From Bacteroidales bacterium (GTDB lineage: Bacteria; Bacteroidota; Bacteroidia; Bacteroidales; WCHB1-69), in NCBI GenBank assembly GCA_031257735.1, contig JAIROC010000056.1:1-18190 (forward strand): a DNA stretch of 18,190 nt, in the 5' to 3' direction. The notes under the pieces are model-generated. The model ran no database searches. It was not told the origin of the DNA and was given only the letters and a program-made list of their open reading frames with translations. Both the position numbers and the translations under genes were made by a program. Positions 6,956-14,346 of the stretch are shown here, one piece after another (the first letter of the stretch is position 1; each line of letters opens with the position of its first letter).

Positions 6956-8119
6956 ATGTCGAAAATACTTATTGTTGATGATGAACCTGTGATACGCAAA
7001 ACATTACGGGAAATCTTCGAATACGAAAAATATGAAATTGACGAAGCGGCAAATGCAAAGATGGCATTGAAAATGATTGAAAAGCAAGCATACAAAGCAA
7101 TACTGTCAGACATTAAGATGCCCGATATGAATGGAATTGAATTTTTGGAAGAACTTCAAAAAGCAGGAAAAGATTTTCCTGTTATTATGATTACCGGTCA
7201 TGGCGACGTCGAAACAGCAGTGGAAGCATTGAAAAAAGGCGCTTTCGATTTTATACAAAAACCATTAGACCTTAATCGACTATTGATTTCTGTACGACAC
7301 GCTTTTGAAAAAGAACAGTTGGTTGGAGAAACTAAAAAACTGAAGAAAAAAGTCAATAAACAATACGAAATAATCGGAAAATCTCCCTCTATCGAACATG
7401 TCAAAAGTATAATCGAACGTGTTGCCCCTACTAATACACGTGTGTTAATCATGGGAGAAAACGGAACAGGAAAAGAATTGGTAGCACATTGGTTACACGA
7501 AAAAAGCCATCGATCTGCCAATCCTTTTATCGAAGTAAATTGTGCAGCTATACCGTCAGAATTGATAGAAAGTGAATTGTTTGGTCATGAAAAAGGCTCT
7601 TTCACTTCCGCTATCAAACAGCGAAAAGGGAATTTTGAACTCGCCGATAACGGAACTTTATTTTTAGATGAAATCGGTGATATGAACCTTTCTGCACAGG
7701 CAAAAATGTTACGCGCTCTACAGGAAAATAAAATAACACGTGTAGGCGGAGAAAAGGAAATTCCGGTGGATGTACGTGTGATTGCGGCAACAAATAAAAA
7801 TATAGCTCAGGAAATTGAACGTAGACGATTTAGAGAAGACCTTTATCATCGTTTGAGCGTAATTGTTATTCAAGTGCCACCCTTGCGAGAACGAATAGAA
7901 GATATTCCATTGTTAGCGCAACATTTTATGAACCAGATTTCAGAAATAGAAAATATGCCTCCACGCCATTTTTCGAAAGAAGCATTTGAAGAATTGAAAA
8001 AATTACCATGGAAAGGTAATATCCGAGAACTAAGAAATGTTGTTGAACGATTTATGATTTTATGCGATAAAAACATAACAAAAGAAGACGTCCGTAAACA
8101 TGCCTTTTTGTACGGATGA
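6956..8119 (+). CDS. Sigma-54 activator-type response regulator lacking a C-terminal DNA-binding domain
   Basis: 387 aa from ATG 6956 (MSKILIVDDEP), chosen because the in-frame TTG upstream lies in the -7 box. Residues 1-118 are a receiver domain with acidic pocket D8/D9, phospho-acceptor D52, T80 and K102. Residues 137-370 are an NtrC-type AAA+ domain: Walker A GENGTGKE (167-174), Walker B LFLDEI (234-239), arginine-finger region RRFREDLYHRL, and PWKGNIRELRN sensor II. The sigma-54-contact loop, normally GAFTGA, reads GSFTSA (214-219). The protein ends about 17 residues after the AAA+ lid, with no Fis-type helix-turn-helix, whereas NtrC relatives have ~450-470 aa. It should remodel sigma-54 polymerase on phosphorylation but cannot bind an enhancer by itself. 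No sensor kinase is in the window. Confidence 0.93.
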   Translation: MSKILIVDDEPVIRKTLREIFEYEKYEIDEAANAKMALKMIEKQAYKAILSDIKMPDMNGIEFLEELQKAGKDFPVIMITGHGDVETAVEALKKGAFDFIQKPLDLNRLLISVRHAFEKEQLVGETKKLKKKVNKQYEIIGKSPSIEHVKSIIERVAPTNTRVLIMGENGTGKELVAHWLHEKSHRSANPFIEVNCAAIPSELIESELFGHEKGSFTSAIKQRKGNFELADNGTLFLDEIGDMNLSAQAKMLRALQENKITRVGGEKEIPVDVRVIAATNKNIAQEIERRRFREDLYHRLSVIVIQVPPLRERIEDIPLLAQHFMNQISEIENMPPRHFSKEAFEELKKLPWKGNIRELRNVVERFMILCDKNITKEDVRKHAFLYG

Positions 8120-8155
8120 ACATCGAAATAAATAAAACTTAAAAATAAACAGAGA

Positions 8156-9739
8156 ATGAAAAAAATAGTAATTATCTTTTTGTCAATGCTTCCTGTGATA
8201 GTTCTTTCACAGACAGATGAAACTTTTGGAGGTATAAGCGACGAATGTACAACCATCACCATGGGGAAAAAAGCTACCGATGATGGATCGGTCAGAACAT
8301 CTCATACAGATGACAGTCATAGAACACGCTCAAACATTTTTATCACCCCTGCAAAAACACATCCCTCCAATGCAACTGTAACCATGTACAGACGCCTGTG
8401 GTGTGATACAACAAAAATGAAAAGCTATCGTAATGACAGTATAGGAGTTATTCCGCAAGTTTCACATACCTACGCTTATATCAACAGCGCTTATCCCTGT
8501 CTAAACGAGAAACAGTTAGGAATAGGAGAATCCACAATCGGAGGGCGTAGAGAATTAGCGTCAGAAAACGGATTAATTGACTGTCAACGTTTGTGTACTT
8601 TGATGTTGGAACGATGTTCTACTGCGCGTCAAGCCATTGCCACTGCGGGTGAATTATTGAAAGAATATGGATGGATAGACGCAGGAGAATGTTTAACCAT
8701 ATCGGATAAAAATGAAGTATGGCACTTGGAAGTTTATGGGGCGGGTAAAGGAAATAAAGGCGCTGTTTGGGCTGCTCAACGTGTTCCTGATGAACATATC
8801 GCCGTCAATGCCAACGCAAGTACGATAAAAACAATAGATACATCTAATCATGATTATTTCATGTACTCGGATAATATTTTTTCTTTGGCTTTGGATAGTG
8901 GCTGGTGGTCTCCGTCCGAACCTTTCGTTTTTTGCTACGTGTATGCTCCTGACAGCAGGGCTTTATTAGCCGCTCGTCGAAGAGAATGGAGGGTCTTTGA
9001 CTTGTTGGCGCCTTCTTTAAAATTAGACCCTAACATGGAAAATTATCCTTTTTCTATTAAACCTGATACTTTGGTGAGTTTGGAGAAAATGATGTCTATT
9101 TTTAAGGATTATTACGAAGGAACAGAATATGATATGCGTAAAAATATTACAGTACGTGGAGACAGTAATCGGATGATTATTTCTCCTCTTGCCAACCCTT
9201 TCATGACGGTAGATGAATTGAAATTACACAAGGTAAATGGAGGATGGCACGCTTACGGAGAACGTGCTATTGCCGTTCGATTTACAATGTATGCTACCGT
9301 GATACAGTCTAGAAGTTGGCTTCCCGACGAAATAGGCGGACTTGTATGGCTTGCATTGGATAATGTGGCATCTTCGGTATATGTCCCGATATATTGTAGT
9401 GTAACAGACCTCCCTAACTCCTATAAAACTTGTGGACGAAAAACAGGATTTAGTCGTGAGGCAGCATGGTGGGCATTTAATCGGTTAGGTTCGCTTACTT
9501 CTAAACGCTGGGGAAATATGCGTTATGATTTGGAAGCAGTCTGGACGCCGTTTCAAAAAGAATTGATTACAAATCAAAAAAATATAGAACAACAAGCGCT
9601 GGAATTATACAATGCCAAAAAGCCTGCAAAATCAATTGAGTTCTTAACAAAATATACAAATGAACAAGCTAATAAAGCAGTCAAAATGGCCTGGGATTTG
9701 GGTGATGCTATTTGGACAAAATACGACGGCTTCTGGTAA
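8156..9739 (+). CDS. Secreted C69-family dipeptidase (PepD-like)
   Basis: 527 aa. A signal peptide (residues 1-18) precedes the family's N-terminal block DECTTITMGKKATDDGSV, where C31 is the predicted nucleophile, exposed after propeptide removal as in other Ntn hydrolases of peptidase family C69. The following segments (TYAYINSAYPCLNEKQLGIGESTIGGR, GECLTISDKNEVWHLEVYG, EHIAVNANAS) match the conserved core, and the length is typical of Bacteroidota members. It would cleave dipeptides in the periplasm or outside the cell, complementing DPP IV encoded 2.4 kb downstream. It begins 36 nt after the response-regulator stop with no promoter box visible between, so the two may be co-transcribed. A repeat copy lies 20 nt after its stop. 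Confidence 0.9.
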   Translation: MKKIVIIFLSMLPVIVLSQTDETFGGISDECTTITMGKKATDDGSVRTSHTDDSHRTRSNIFITPAKTHPSNATVTMYRRLWCDTTKMKSYRNDSIGVIPQVSHTYAYINSAYPCLNEKQLGIGESTIGGRRELASENGLIDCQRLCTLMLERCSTARQAIATAGELLKEYGWIDAGECLTISDKNEVWHLEVYGAGKGNKGAVWAAQRVPDEHIAVNANASTIKTIDTSNHDYFMYSDNIFSLALDSGWWSPSEPFVFCYVYAPDSRALLAARRREWRVFDLLAPSLKLDPNMENYPFSIKPDTLVSLEKMMSIFKDYYEGTEYDMRKNITVRGDSNRMIISPLANPFMTVDELKLHKVNGGWHAYGERAIAVRFTMYATVIQSRSWLPDEIGGLVWLALDNVASSVYVPIYCSVTDLPNSYKTCGRKTGFSREAAWWAFNRLGSLTSKRWGNMRYDLEAVWTPFQKELITNQKNIEQQALELYNAKKPAKSIEFLTKYTNEQANKAVKMAWDLGDAIWTKYDGFW

Positions 9740-9759
9740 AAGAGTTATGGGGTTATGGG

Positions 9760-9799
9760 TTATGACCCGAAACGAAGCGGAGAGCAGCGTAGCTAATTA
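9760..9799 (+). repeat. Dispersed 40-bp repeat, copy B
   Basis: Begins TTATGACCCGAAACGAAGCG and ends GCTAATTA; 38 of 40 bases match the reverse complement of copy A. It is preceded by short direct repeats (GTTATGG-type, 9744-9762). It sits 20 nt after the dipeptidase stop. Confidence 0.8.
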
Positions 9800-9829
9800 T
9801 GCTGATGCACGAAAACGCCTAATCAGCAT
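9799..9829. repeat. 8-bp hairpin next to repeat copy B
   Basis: ATGCTGAT (9799-9806) and ATCAGCAT (9822-9829) pair perfectly around GCACGAAAACGCCTA. Nearly the same string, GCTGACGCACGAAAACGCCT, starts at 6552 inside the MITE-like element, so this is part of the same mobile sequence family. It may also act as a weak terminator, though no T-run follows. Confidence 0.6.
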
Positions 9830-9874
9830 TGACATTGGTAGATATTGGATGATAAAATTAAAATTAAAATAAAG

Positions 9875-11752
9875 ATGAAAAATAAAACATTGTTTATTGT
9901 ATTGGTAGTATTTTTTATAACTACAAGCAACTACTGTCAGGGACAGGGACTATTTTCTGCATGTGTAAACGGCAAATGGGGATTTATTGATACAAACGGT
10001 TATACGGTAATTCCTTGTAAATATAAAGGCGACTATGCAGGGGATTTTTCCGAAGAGCTTGCCCGTATAAAAATAAATGACAAATGGGGATTTATTGATA
10101 CAAATGGGAATACGGTAATTTCTTGTAAATATGACGAGGCAGGGATTTTTTCTAAAGAACTCGCCTGCGTAAAATTAAATGGTAAATATGGATTTATAGA
10201 TAAAACAGGAAAAGAAATTATTCCCTGTAAATATGACGAGGCAAATGATTTTTTCAGAGGGCTTTCCTACGTAAAATTAAACAACAAATGGGGATTTATA
10301 GATAAAACAGGAAAGGAAATTATTCCCTGTAAATACGACAATGCACTGTTAATTTCCGAAGGGCTTGTCGAAGTAAGATTAAACGGCAAATGGGGATATG
10401 TTGATACAAATGATAATACAGTAATTCCTTGTAAATATGACTATCTATGGGATTTTTCAGAAAGGCTTATTTGCGTACGACTAAATGGAAAATGGGGATT
10501 GATAGATAGAGTAGGAAACGAAATTACTCCCTGTAAATATGAGGATGTATTGTCATTTTCCGAGATGTTTCCCTGCGTTGAATTAAACGATAAAAGGAAA
10601 ACAAGAAACGAAATTATTCTCTATAAATATAATGTATGGAAATTTTCCGCAAGGTTTGCTCGCATAAAATTAAATGGAAAATGGGGACTTATTAATGAAA
10701 CAGGGAAGGAAATTATTCCCTGTAAGTATGACTTTATAAGTGATCCTTCCGAAGGATTTGCTCACGTTATATCAAACGGTAAATTGGGATTTATTGATAC
10801 AACAGGAAAAGAAGTTATTCCTTGTAAATATAGGAGAGTATGGGGATTTTCTGAAGGATTTGCCGCTATAAAATTAAATGGGAAATGGGGATTTATTGAT
10901 ACAAACGACAATACAGTCATTCCCTGTAAGTATAAGGGCGTAAGGGATTTTTCTGAAGGACTTGCCGCTATAAAATTAAACGGGAAATGGGGATTTATTG
11001 ATAGAAACGATAATATAATAATTCCCTGTAAATATAAGAGTGTAAGGAATTTTTCTGAAGGACTTGCTCGCATAAAACTGAAAAAGAAATATGGATTTAT
11101 AGATAAAACAGGAAAAGAAATCATTCCCTGTAAATATGAATGGATAAATGATTTCTCTGGAGGACTTGCTAAAATAAAATTAAACGACAAATATGGATTT
11201 ATAGATAAAACAGGGGAAGAAGTTATTCCCTGTAAATATGACTATGCAGTAAGTTTTCCTATAATGGAGTTCATTAACCTATTCCGAAATAGCAAATGGA
11301 TTGCTGTTATGCGTCCTTCATTGAGTTTGTATGCTGAAGCATACGTAAACAATCAAATCAATGTCTGGGAACAGCAGAGAGAATTTGAAAAAACAACTGA
11401 ATGGCAAATACGAGTAAACGAAACTACACGCAAGGCTATGGCAGACAAATTATTCAGGGAAGCAAAGCAAAAATATATTACTTACACTGTAAAACAGAAT
11501 ATAACACTTTCACTAAACGACTATGACACCGATAATGAAATATTCCTTATAAATACCACTAATATATTGGATGAACAAAATATATGGAAGTTACATGTAC
11601 CTGCTAATCGTGCGTCTTACTTTAAAGAATCTTGGGATAGTATAGAATATAGTCCCAAGTATGTTATAGAAAATGACAGACTGTCCATCGACGAAATGAA
11701 ATTTAAACTCCCTAACGGAGAAGAATACACGTATAAATATGAGTTATTTTAG
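9875..11752 (+). CDS. Secreted WG-repeat protein with 13 tandem repeats
   Basis: 625 aa from ATG 9875; the upstream in-frame TTG at 9845 would put a hydrophilic KIKIKIK stretch before the signal peptide and is rejected. Residues 1-25 form a signal peptide. Residues ~32-461 hold 13 WG repeats of about 34 aa (consensus NGKWGFIDTNGKEIIPCKY...FSEGLA-IKL). The seventh is degenerate, lacking WGFID and the cysteine. Such repeats form beta-rich solenoid/propeller structures; no enzyme activity is established. Residues 462-625 are a separate domain (EFEKTTEWQIRVNETTRKA...) that I recognise from other Bacteroidota WG-type proteins without knowing its function. It lies between two repeat copies and may be transcribed alone. 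Confidence 0.88.
   Translation: MKNKTLFIVLVVFFITTSNYCQGQGLFSACVNGKWGFIDTNGYTVIPCKYKGDYAGDFSEELARIKINDKWGFIDTNGNTVISCKYDEAGIFSKELACVKLNGKYGFIDKTGKEIIPCKYDEANDFFRGLSYVKLNNKWGFIDKTGKEIIPCKYDNALLISEGLVEVRLNGKWGYVDTNDNTVIPCKYDYLWDFSERLICVRLNGKWGLIDRVGNEITPCKYEDVLSFSEMFPCVELNDKRKTRNEIILYKYNVWKFSARFARIKLNGKWGLINETGKEIIPCKYDFISDPSEGFAHVISNGKLGFIDTTGKEVIPCKYRRVWGFSEGFAAIKLNGKWGFIDTNDNTVIPCKYKGVRDFSEGLAAIKLNGKWGFIDRNDNIIIPCKYKSVRNFSEGLARIKLKKKYGFIDKTGKEIIPCKYEWINDFSGGLAKIKLNDKYGFIDKTGEEVIPCKYDYAVSFPIMEFINLFRNSKWIAVMRPSLSLYAEAYVNNQINVWEQQREFEKTTEWQIRVNETTRKAMADKLFREAKQKYITYTVKQNITLSLNDYDTDNEIFLINTTNILDEQNIWKLHVPANRASYFKESWDSIEYSPKYVIENDRLSIDEMKFKLPNGEEYTYKYELF
9968..11257 (+). repeat. Tandem ~102-bp coding repeat array (WG repeats)
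   Basis: About 13 in-frame units of roughly 102 bp, each with a near-constant core such as AAATGGGGATTTAT followed by CCCTGTAAATA. Units differ mainly in the linker. Unit 7 (about 10579-10640) is shortened by ~4 codons. The high DNA similarity between units (for example 10 and 11) favours copy-number change by recombination. Confidence 0.85.
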
Positions 11753-11764
11753 ATTAACAACTCG

Positions 11765-11799
11765 TAATTAGCTACGCTGCTCTCCGCTTCACTACGGGT
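11765..11799 (-). repeat. Dispersed repeat, copy C (partial)
   Basis: TAATTAGCTACGCTGCTCTC through CGGGT matches copy A at 34 of 35 bases in the same orientation, then diverges. It begins 13 nt after the WG-gene stop. Confidence 0.8.
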
Positions 11800-11843
11800 G
11801 CGGGTCAAGCCCGCAATGCCGTCATTGCGGGTCGCAATGACGG
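11800..11843. repeat. Palindromes next to copy C, including CCGTCATTGCG/CGCAATGACGG
   Basis: GCGGG/CCCGC (11800-11814) is followed by a perfect 11-bp inverted repeat with a 3-nt loop, CCGTCATTGCG (11819-11829) and CGCAATGACGG (11833-11843). The core equals the outer arms of the palindrome at 6581-6669. It may also stop transcription from the WG gene, although only a broken T-run (TGTTGTT) follows. Confidence 0.75.
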
Positions 11844-11944
11844 TGTTGTTGGTCGCTTTCGTGCCTTCATGCTTTCATTTCTTTCGCGCGTCAGCACATT
11901 TCATTTTCAATTTTCAGTTAAAGAAGTTTTCAATTAAAAGAAAG

Positions 11945-11978
11945 GGGGCTACCCTTTTTTACGGTAAGGAGTAGCCCC
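11945..11978. repeat. GGGGCTAC hairpin in the 11.75-12.14 kb gap
   Basis: GGGGCTAC (11945-11952) pairs with GTAGCCCC (11971-11978); the stem extends inward as CCTT/AAGG with one bulged A, leaving the loop TTTTACGGT. On the minus strand it is followed by a T-rich stretch (CTTTCTTTT), so it could be a minus-strand terminator; on the plus strand there is no U-tract. It is the strongest secondary structure in the 392-nt gap that is not explained by the repeat family. Confidence 0.55.
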
Positions 11979-12015
11979 ACGAGACATGAATTATATACAT
12001 TAAATCTTTTTAGTT

Positions 12016-12062
12016 ATGAGTTATGAGTTATTTTGTTTGCGTTAGCCTAACTCATAACTCAT
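12016..12062. repeat. Perfect 15-bp inverted repeat upstream of DPP IV
   Basis: ATGAGTTATGAGTTA (12016-12030) and TAACTCATAACTCAT (12048-12062) are exact reverse complements with a 17-nt spacer. The arm itself is a doubled ATGAGTT unit, similar to the ATGAGTTATGAG next to the MITE at 6480. It ends 25 nt before the -7 box of the peptidase gene. Confidence 0.75.
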
Positions 12063-12086
12063 TTCAAAGACAATAGATTTTTTTAC

Positions 12087-12094
12087 TATCTTTG
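12087..12094 (+). promoter_or_regulatory. Bacteroidota -7 promoter box, DPP IV gene
   Basis: TATCTTTG is an exact TAnnTTTG match, 50 nt before the ATG. The -33 element is not clear. The perfect inverted repeat just upstream covers the expected -33 region. Confidence 0.6.
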
Positions 12095-12144
12095 AACCTG
12101 TAAAAAAAGAAAGTATATAAATGTGAATATAATTAGAAATCAAT

Positions 12145-14334
12145 ATGAAACATGTTTTAAAAATAGTTGTTTTCGTGCTGTCTTTGGGAATAAACAGTAC
12201 ATTTGCGCAAAAGAAAGAGATAACGGTAAGCGCCATTTGGAAAGATTATACCTTTCTTCCTTCTGGTGTTTCAGGTTTTTTGACTATGCCTGACGGGGAC
12301 TATTATACACTAACCGATACAAATGGCATTTACAAATACAGTTTTGCTTCGGGAGAAAAAATAACAACCCTTGTCACAAACGAGGCATTGAAAACAGCTT
12401 CCCATGGTAAAATATCCATGAACGCAATCAATACTTATTCCTTTGACGAGCGTGAAAATCAATTGCTCATTGCGGTAAAATTGGAAAATATTTATCGTCG
12501 TTCCACAAAGGCATATTATTACATTTATAATATCACGGACAAAACAATACGGATGCTTTCCGATACAACAAAAGGAAAACAAAGTTTTGCTACCTTTTCA
12601 AACGATGGGAAAAAAATTGCCTTTGTTCGAGACAATAATATTTTCGTAGTAGATTTGGAGAATAATAAGGAAGTAGCGCTTACGACAGACGGTTTGAATA
12701 GACATATCATTAATGGAATGGCAGATTGGGTGTACGAAGAAGAATTGGATATGTCACAAGCGTTTACATGGTCTCCAGATAATACAAAATTGGCATATTT
12801 GCGCTTTGACGAACAAAAAGTAAAAGAATTTTCCATGACAGTATGGGGGGATCTTTATCCCGAAGAATACAAATTCAAATACCCCAAAGCGGGAGAAGAC
12901 AATTCTTTGGTAGATGTTTATATTTATGACATGGCAACGGAACAAAAGACAAAATTAAACTTGGGAGACAATTCAAATTGTTATATTCCACGTATCTATT
13001 GGCTTCCCAATTCAACAGCTTTGATGGCTCTAAAACTTAATCGTCATCAGAACAAATTGGAATTTTTCAGGTACAACACACAAAACAAGCAGCAGGATTT
13101 GGTTTATACGGACGAAAATCCGTATTGGTTGAACGTAACCGATCAGTATTATTTTTTGGACGATAACCAAACAATGATTGCTACTTCAGAACGTAACGGC
13201 TTTAATCACATTTATAAAATAACCTTTGGCGGGAAAATTGTTCAATTGACAAACGGCAATTGGGAGGTGGCAAAGATCAGTGCGGTAGACAAAAAAAATA
13301 AATTGATTTATTACCTTTCCAACGAAACAAGTCTGTTAAATCGCGATTTATATTGTATTGATTTTAACGGAAAGAAAAAACAGCTACTTACCAACGGGAA
13401 AGGATGGAACACACCTACATTCAGTCCCTCTACCCAATATTATCGCAATGTATATTCTGATTTGAATACCCCCTCCATTTATACTATCCATGATAACAAA
13501 GGGAAAGAAATCCGTTTAATCAATGACAATGCAAAGTATAAAGAAGTGATGAAGGAGTATAATTTTGCCAACAGGGAACTATTTTCTTTCACAACAGAAG
13601 AGAATATTTTACTGTACGGATGGATGTTGAAACCTGTAGATTTTGACTCGACAAAAAAATATCCTGTATTGATGTATGTTTATGGAGGCCCCGAATCACA
13701 GGAGGTGAAAAATTCATTTTTCTCTCCATTTGATTTGGCATGGTATCAATTGTTGTCTCAAAAAGGATATATCATAGCTTGCGTAGATGGAAGGGGTACG
13801 GCAATGCGGGGGGATACTTTTAAAAAGATTATCTATAAACAATTGGGGAAATTAGAAACCATAGACCAAATCAGCGCTGCTCATTATTTGAAATCTTTGT
13901 CTTACGTGGACGGAAGTCGTATTGGTATTTGGGGATGGAGTTTTGGGGGGTATTTATCTTCCTTGGCGTTAATGCAGGGCGGGGATGTTTTTAAAATGGC
14001 TATTTCTGTAGCGCCCGTTACTACATGGCGTTACTACGATAATATATATACCGAGCGTTTTTTACAGACCCCTCAAGAAAATCCGTCCGGATACGATGAA
14101 AATTCACCGATTACGCATGTAAATAAGATGAAGGGTAAATATTTGTTAGTACATGGAACAGCAGATGATAATGTTCATTTTCAAAATGCAATAGATTTGG
14201 TAACGGCGCTCAATAAAGCAGAAAAACAATATGAACAGTTTTTTTATCCGAATAAAAATCACGGTATTTATGGAGGAAATACACGCTATCATTTGTATAC
14301 GAAATTAACTGATTTCGTTTTGAAAAATCTGTAA
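12145..14334 (+). CDS. dpp4: Dipeptidyl peptidase IV (S9B serine peptidase)
   Basis: 729 aa, close to the ~723 aa of Porphyromonas DPP IV. A signal peptide (1-21, TFA|QKK) exports it. Residues ~80-490 are the eight-bladed beta-propeller (DPPIV_N), which includes WVYEEEL with the double glutamate (E198/E199) that binds the substrate amino terminus. Residues ~520-729 are the alpha/beta-hydrolase domain with the predicted triad S599 in GWSFGG, D674 in GTADDNVHF and H706 in KNHGIYG. Segments such as CVDGRGTAMRGDTF, YTERFLQTPQENPSGY and NTRYHLYTK match my memory of the P. gingivalis enzyme. It releases X-Pro dipeptides in the periplasm or at the surface and may supply substrate to the C69 dipeptidase. 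The nspC gene follows after 12 nt. Confidence 0.95.
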   Translation: MKHVLKIVVFVLSLGINSTFAQKKEITVSAIWKDYTFLPSGVSGFLTMPDGDYYTLTDTNGIYKYSFASGEKITTLVTNEALKTASHGKISMNAINTYSFDERENQLLIAVKLENIYRRSTKAYYYIYNITDKTIRMLSDTTKGKQSFATFSNDGKKIAFVRDNNIFVVDLENNKEVALTTDGLNRHIINGMADWVYEEELDMSQAFTWSPDNTKLAYLRFDEQKVKEFSMTVWGDLYPEEYKFKYPKAGEDNSLVDVYIYDMATEQKTKLNLGDNSNCYIPRIYWLPNSTALMALKLNRHQNKLEFFRYNTQNKQQDLVYTDENPYWLNVTDQYYFLDDNQTMIATSERNGFNHIYKITFGGKIVQLTNGNWEVAKISAVDKKNKLIYYLSNETSLLNRDLYCIDFNGKKKQLLTNGKGWNTPTFSPSTQYYRNVYSDLNTPSIYTIHDNKGKEIRLINDNAKYKEVMKEYNFANRELFSFTTEENILLYGWMLKPVDFDSTKKYPVLMYVYGGPESQEVKNSFFSPFDLAWYQLLSQKGYIIACVDGRGTAMRGDTFKKIIYKQLGKLETIDQISAAHYLKSLSYVDGSRIGIWGWSFGGYLSSLALMQGGDVFKMAISVAPVTTWRYYDNIYTERFLQTPQENPSGYDENSPITHVNKMKGKYLLVHGTADDNVHFQNAIDLVTALNKAEKQYEQFFYPNKNHGIYGGNTRYHLYTKLTDFVLKNL

Positions 14335-14346
14335 ACAAGAGCTACT

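Noticed and set aside
10762..11190. Antisense open frame of 142 codons with internal repeats
   Set aside because: It is the mirror of the WG tandem repeats; its periodic sequence is explained by the sense-strand array.
9968..11257. Possible CRISPR array because of regular ~102-bp repeats
   Set aside because: The repeats are in-frame protein repeats without short direct repeats and unique spacers of CRISPR size.
11945..11978. Possible riboswitch or attenuator for DPP IV
   Set aside because: It lies upstream of the DPP IV -7 box (12087) and would not be in that mRNA; no known riboswitch consensus is recognised.
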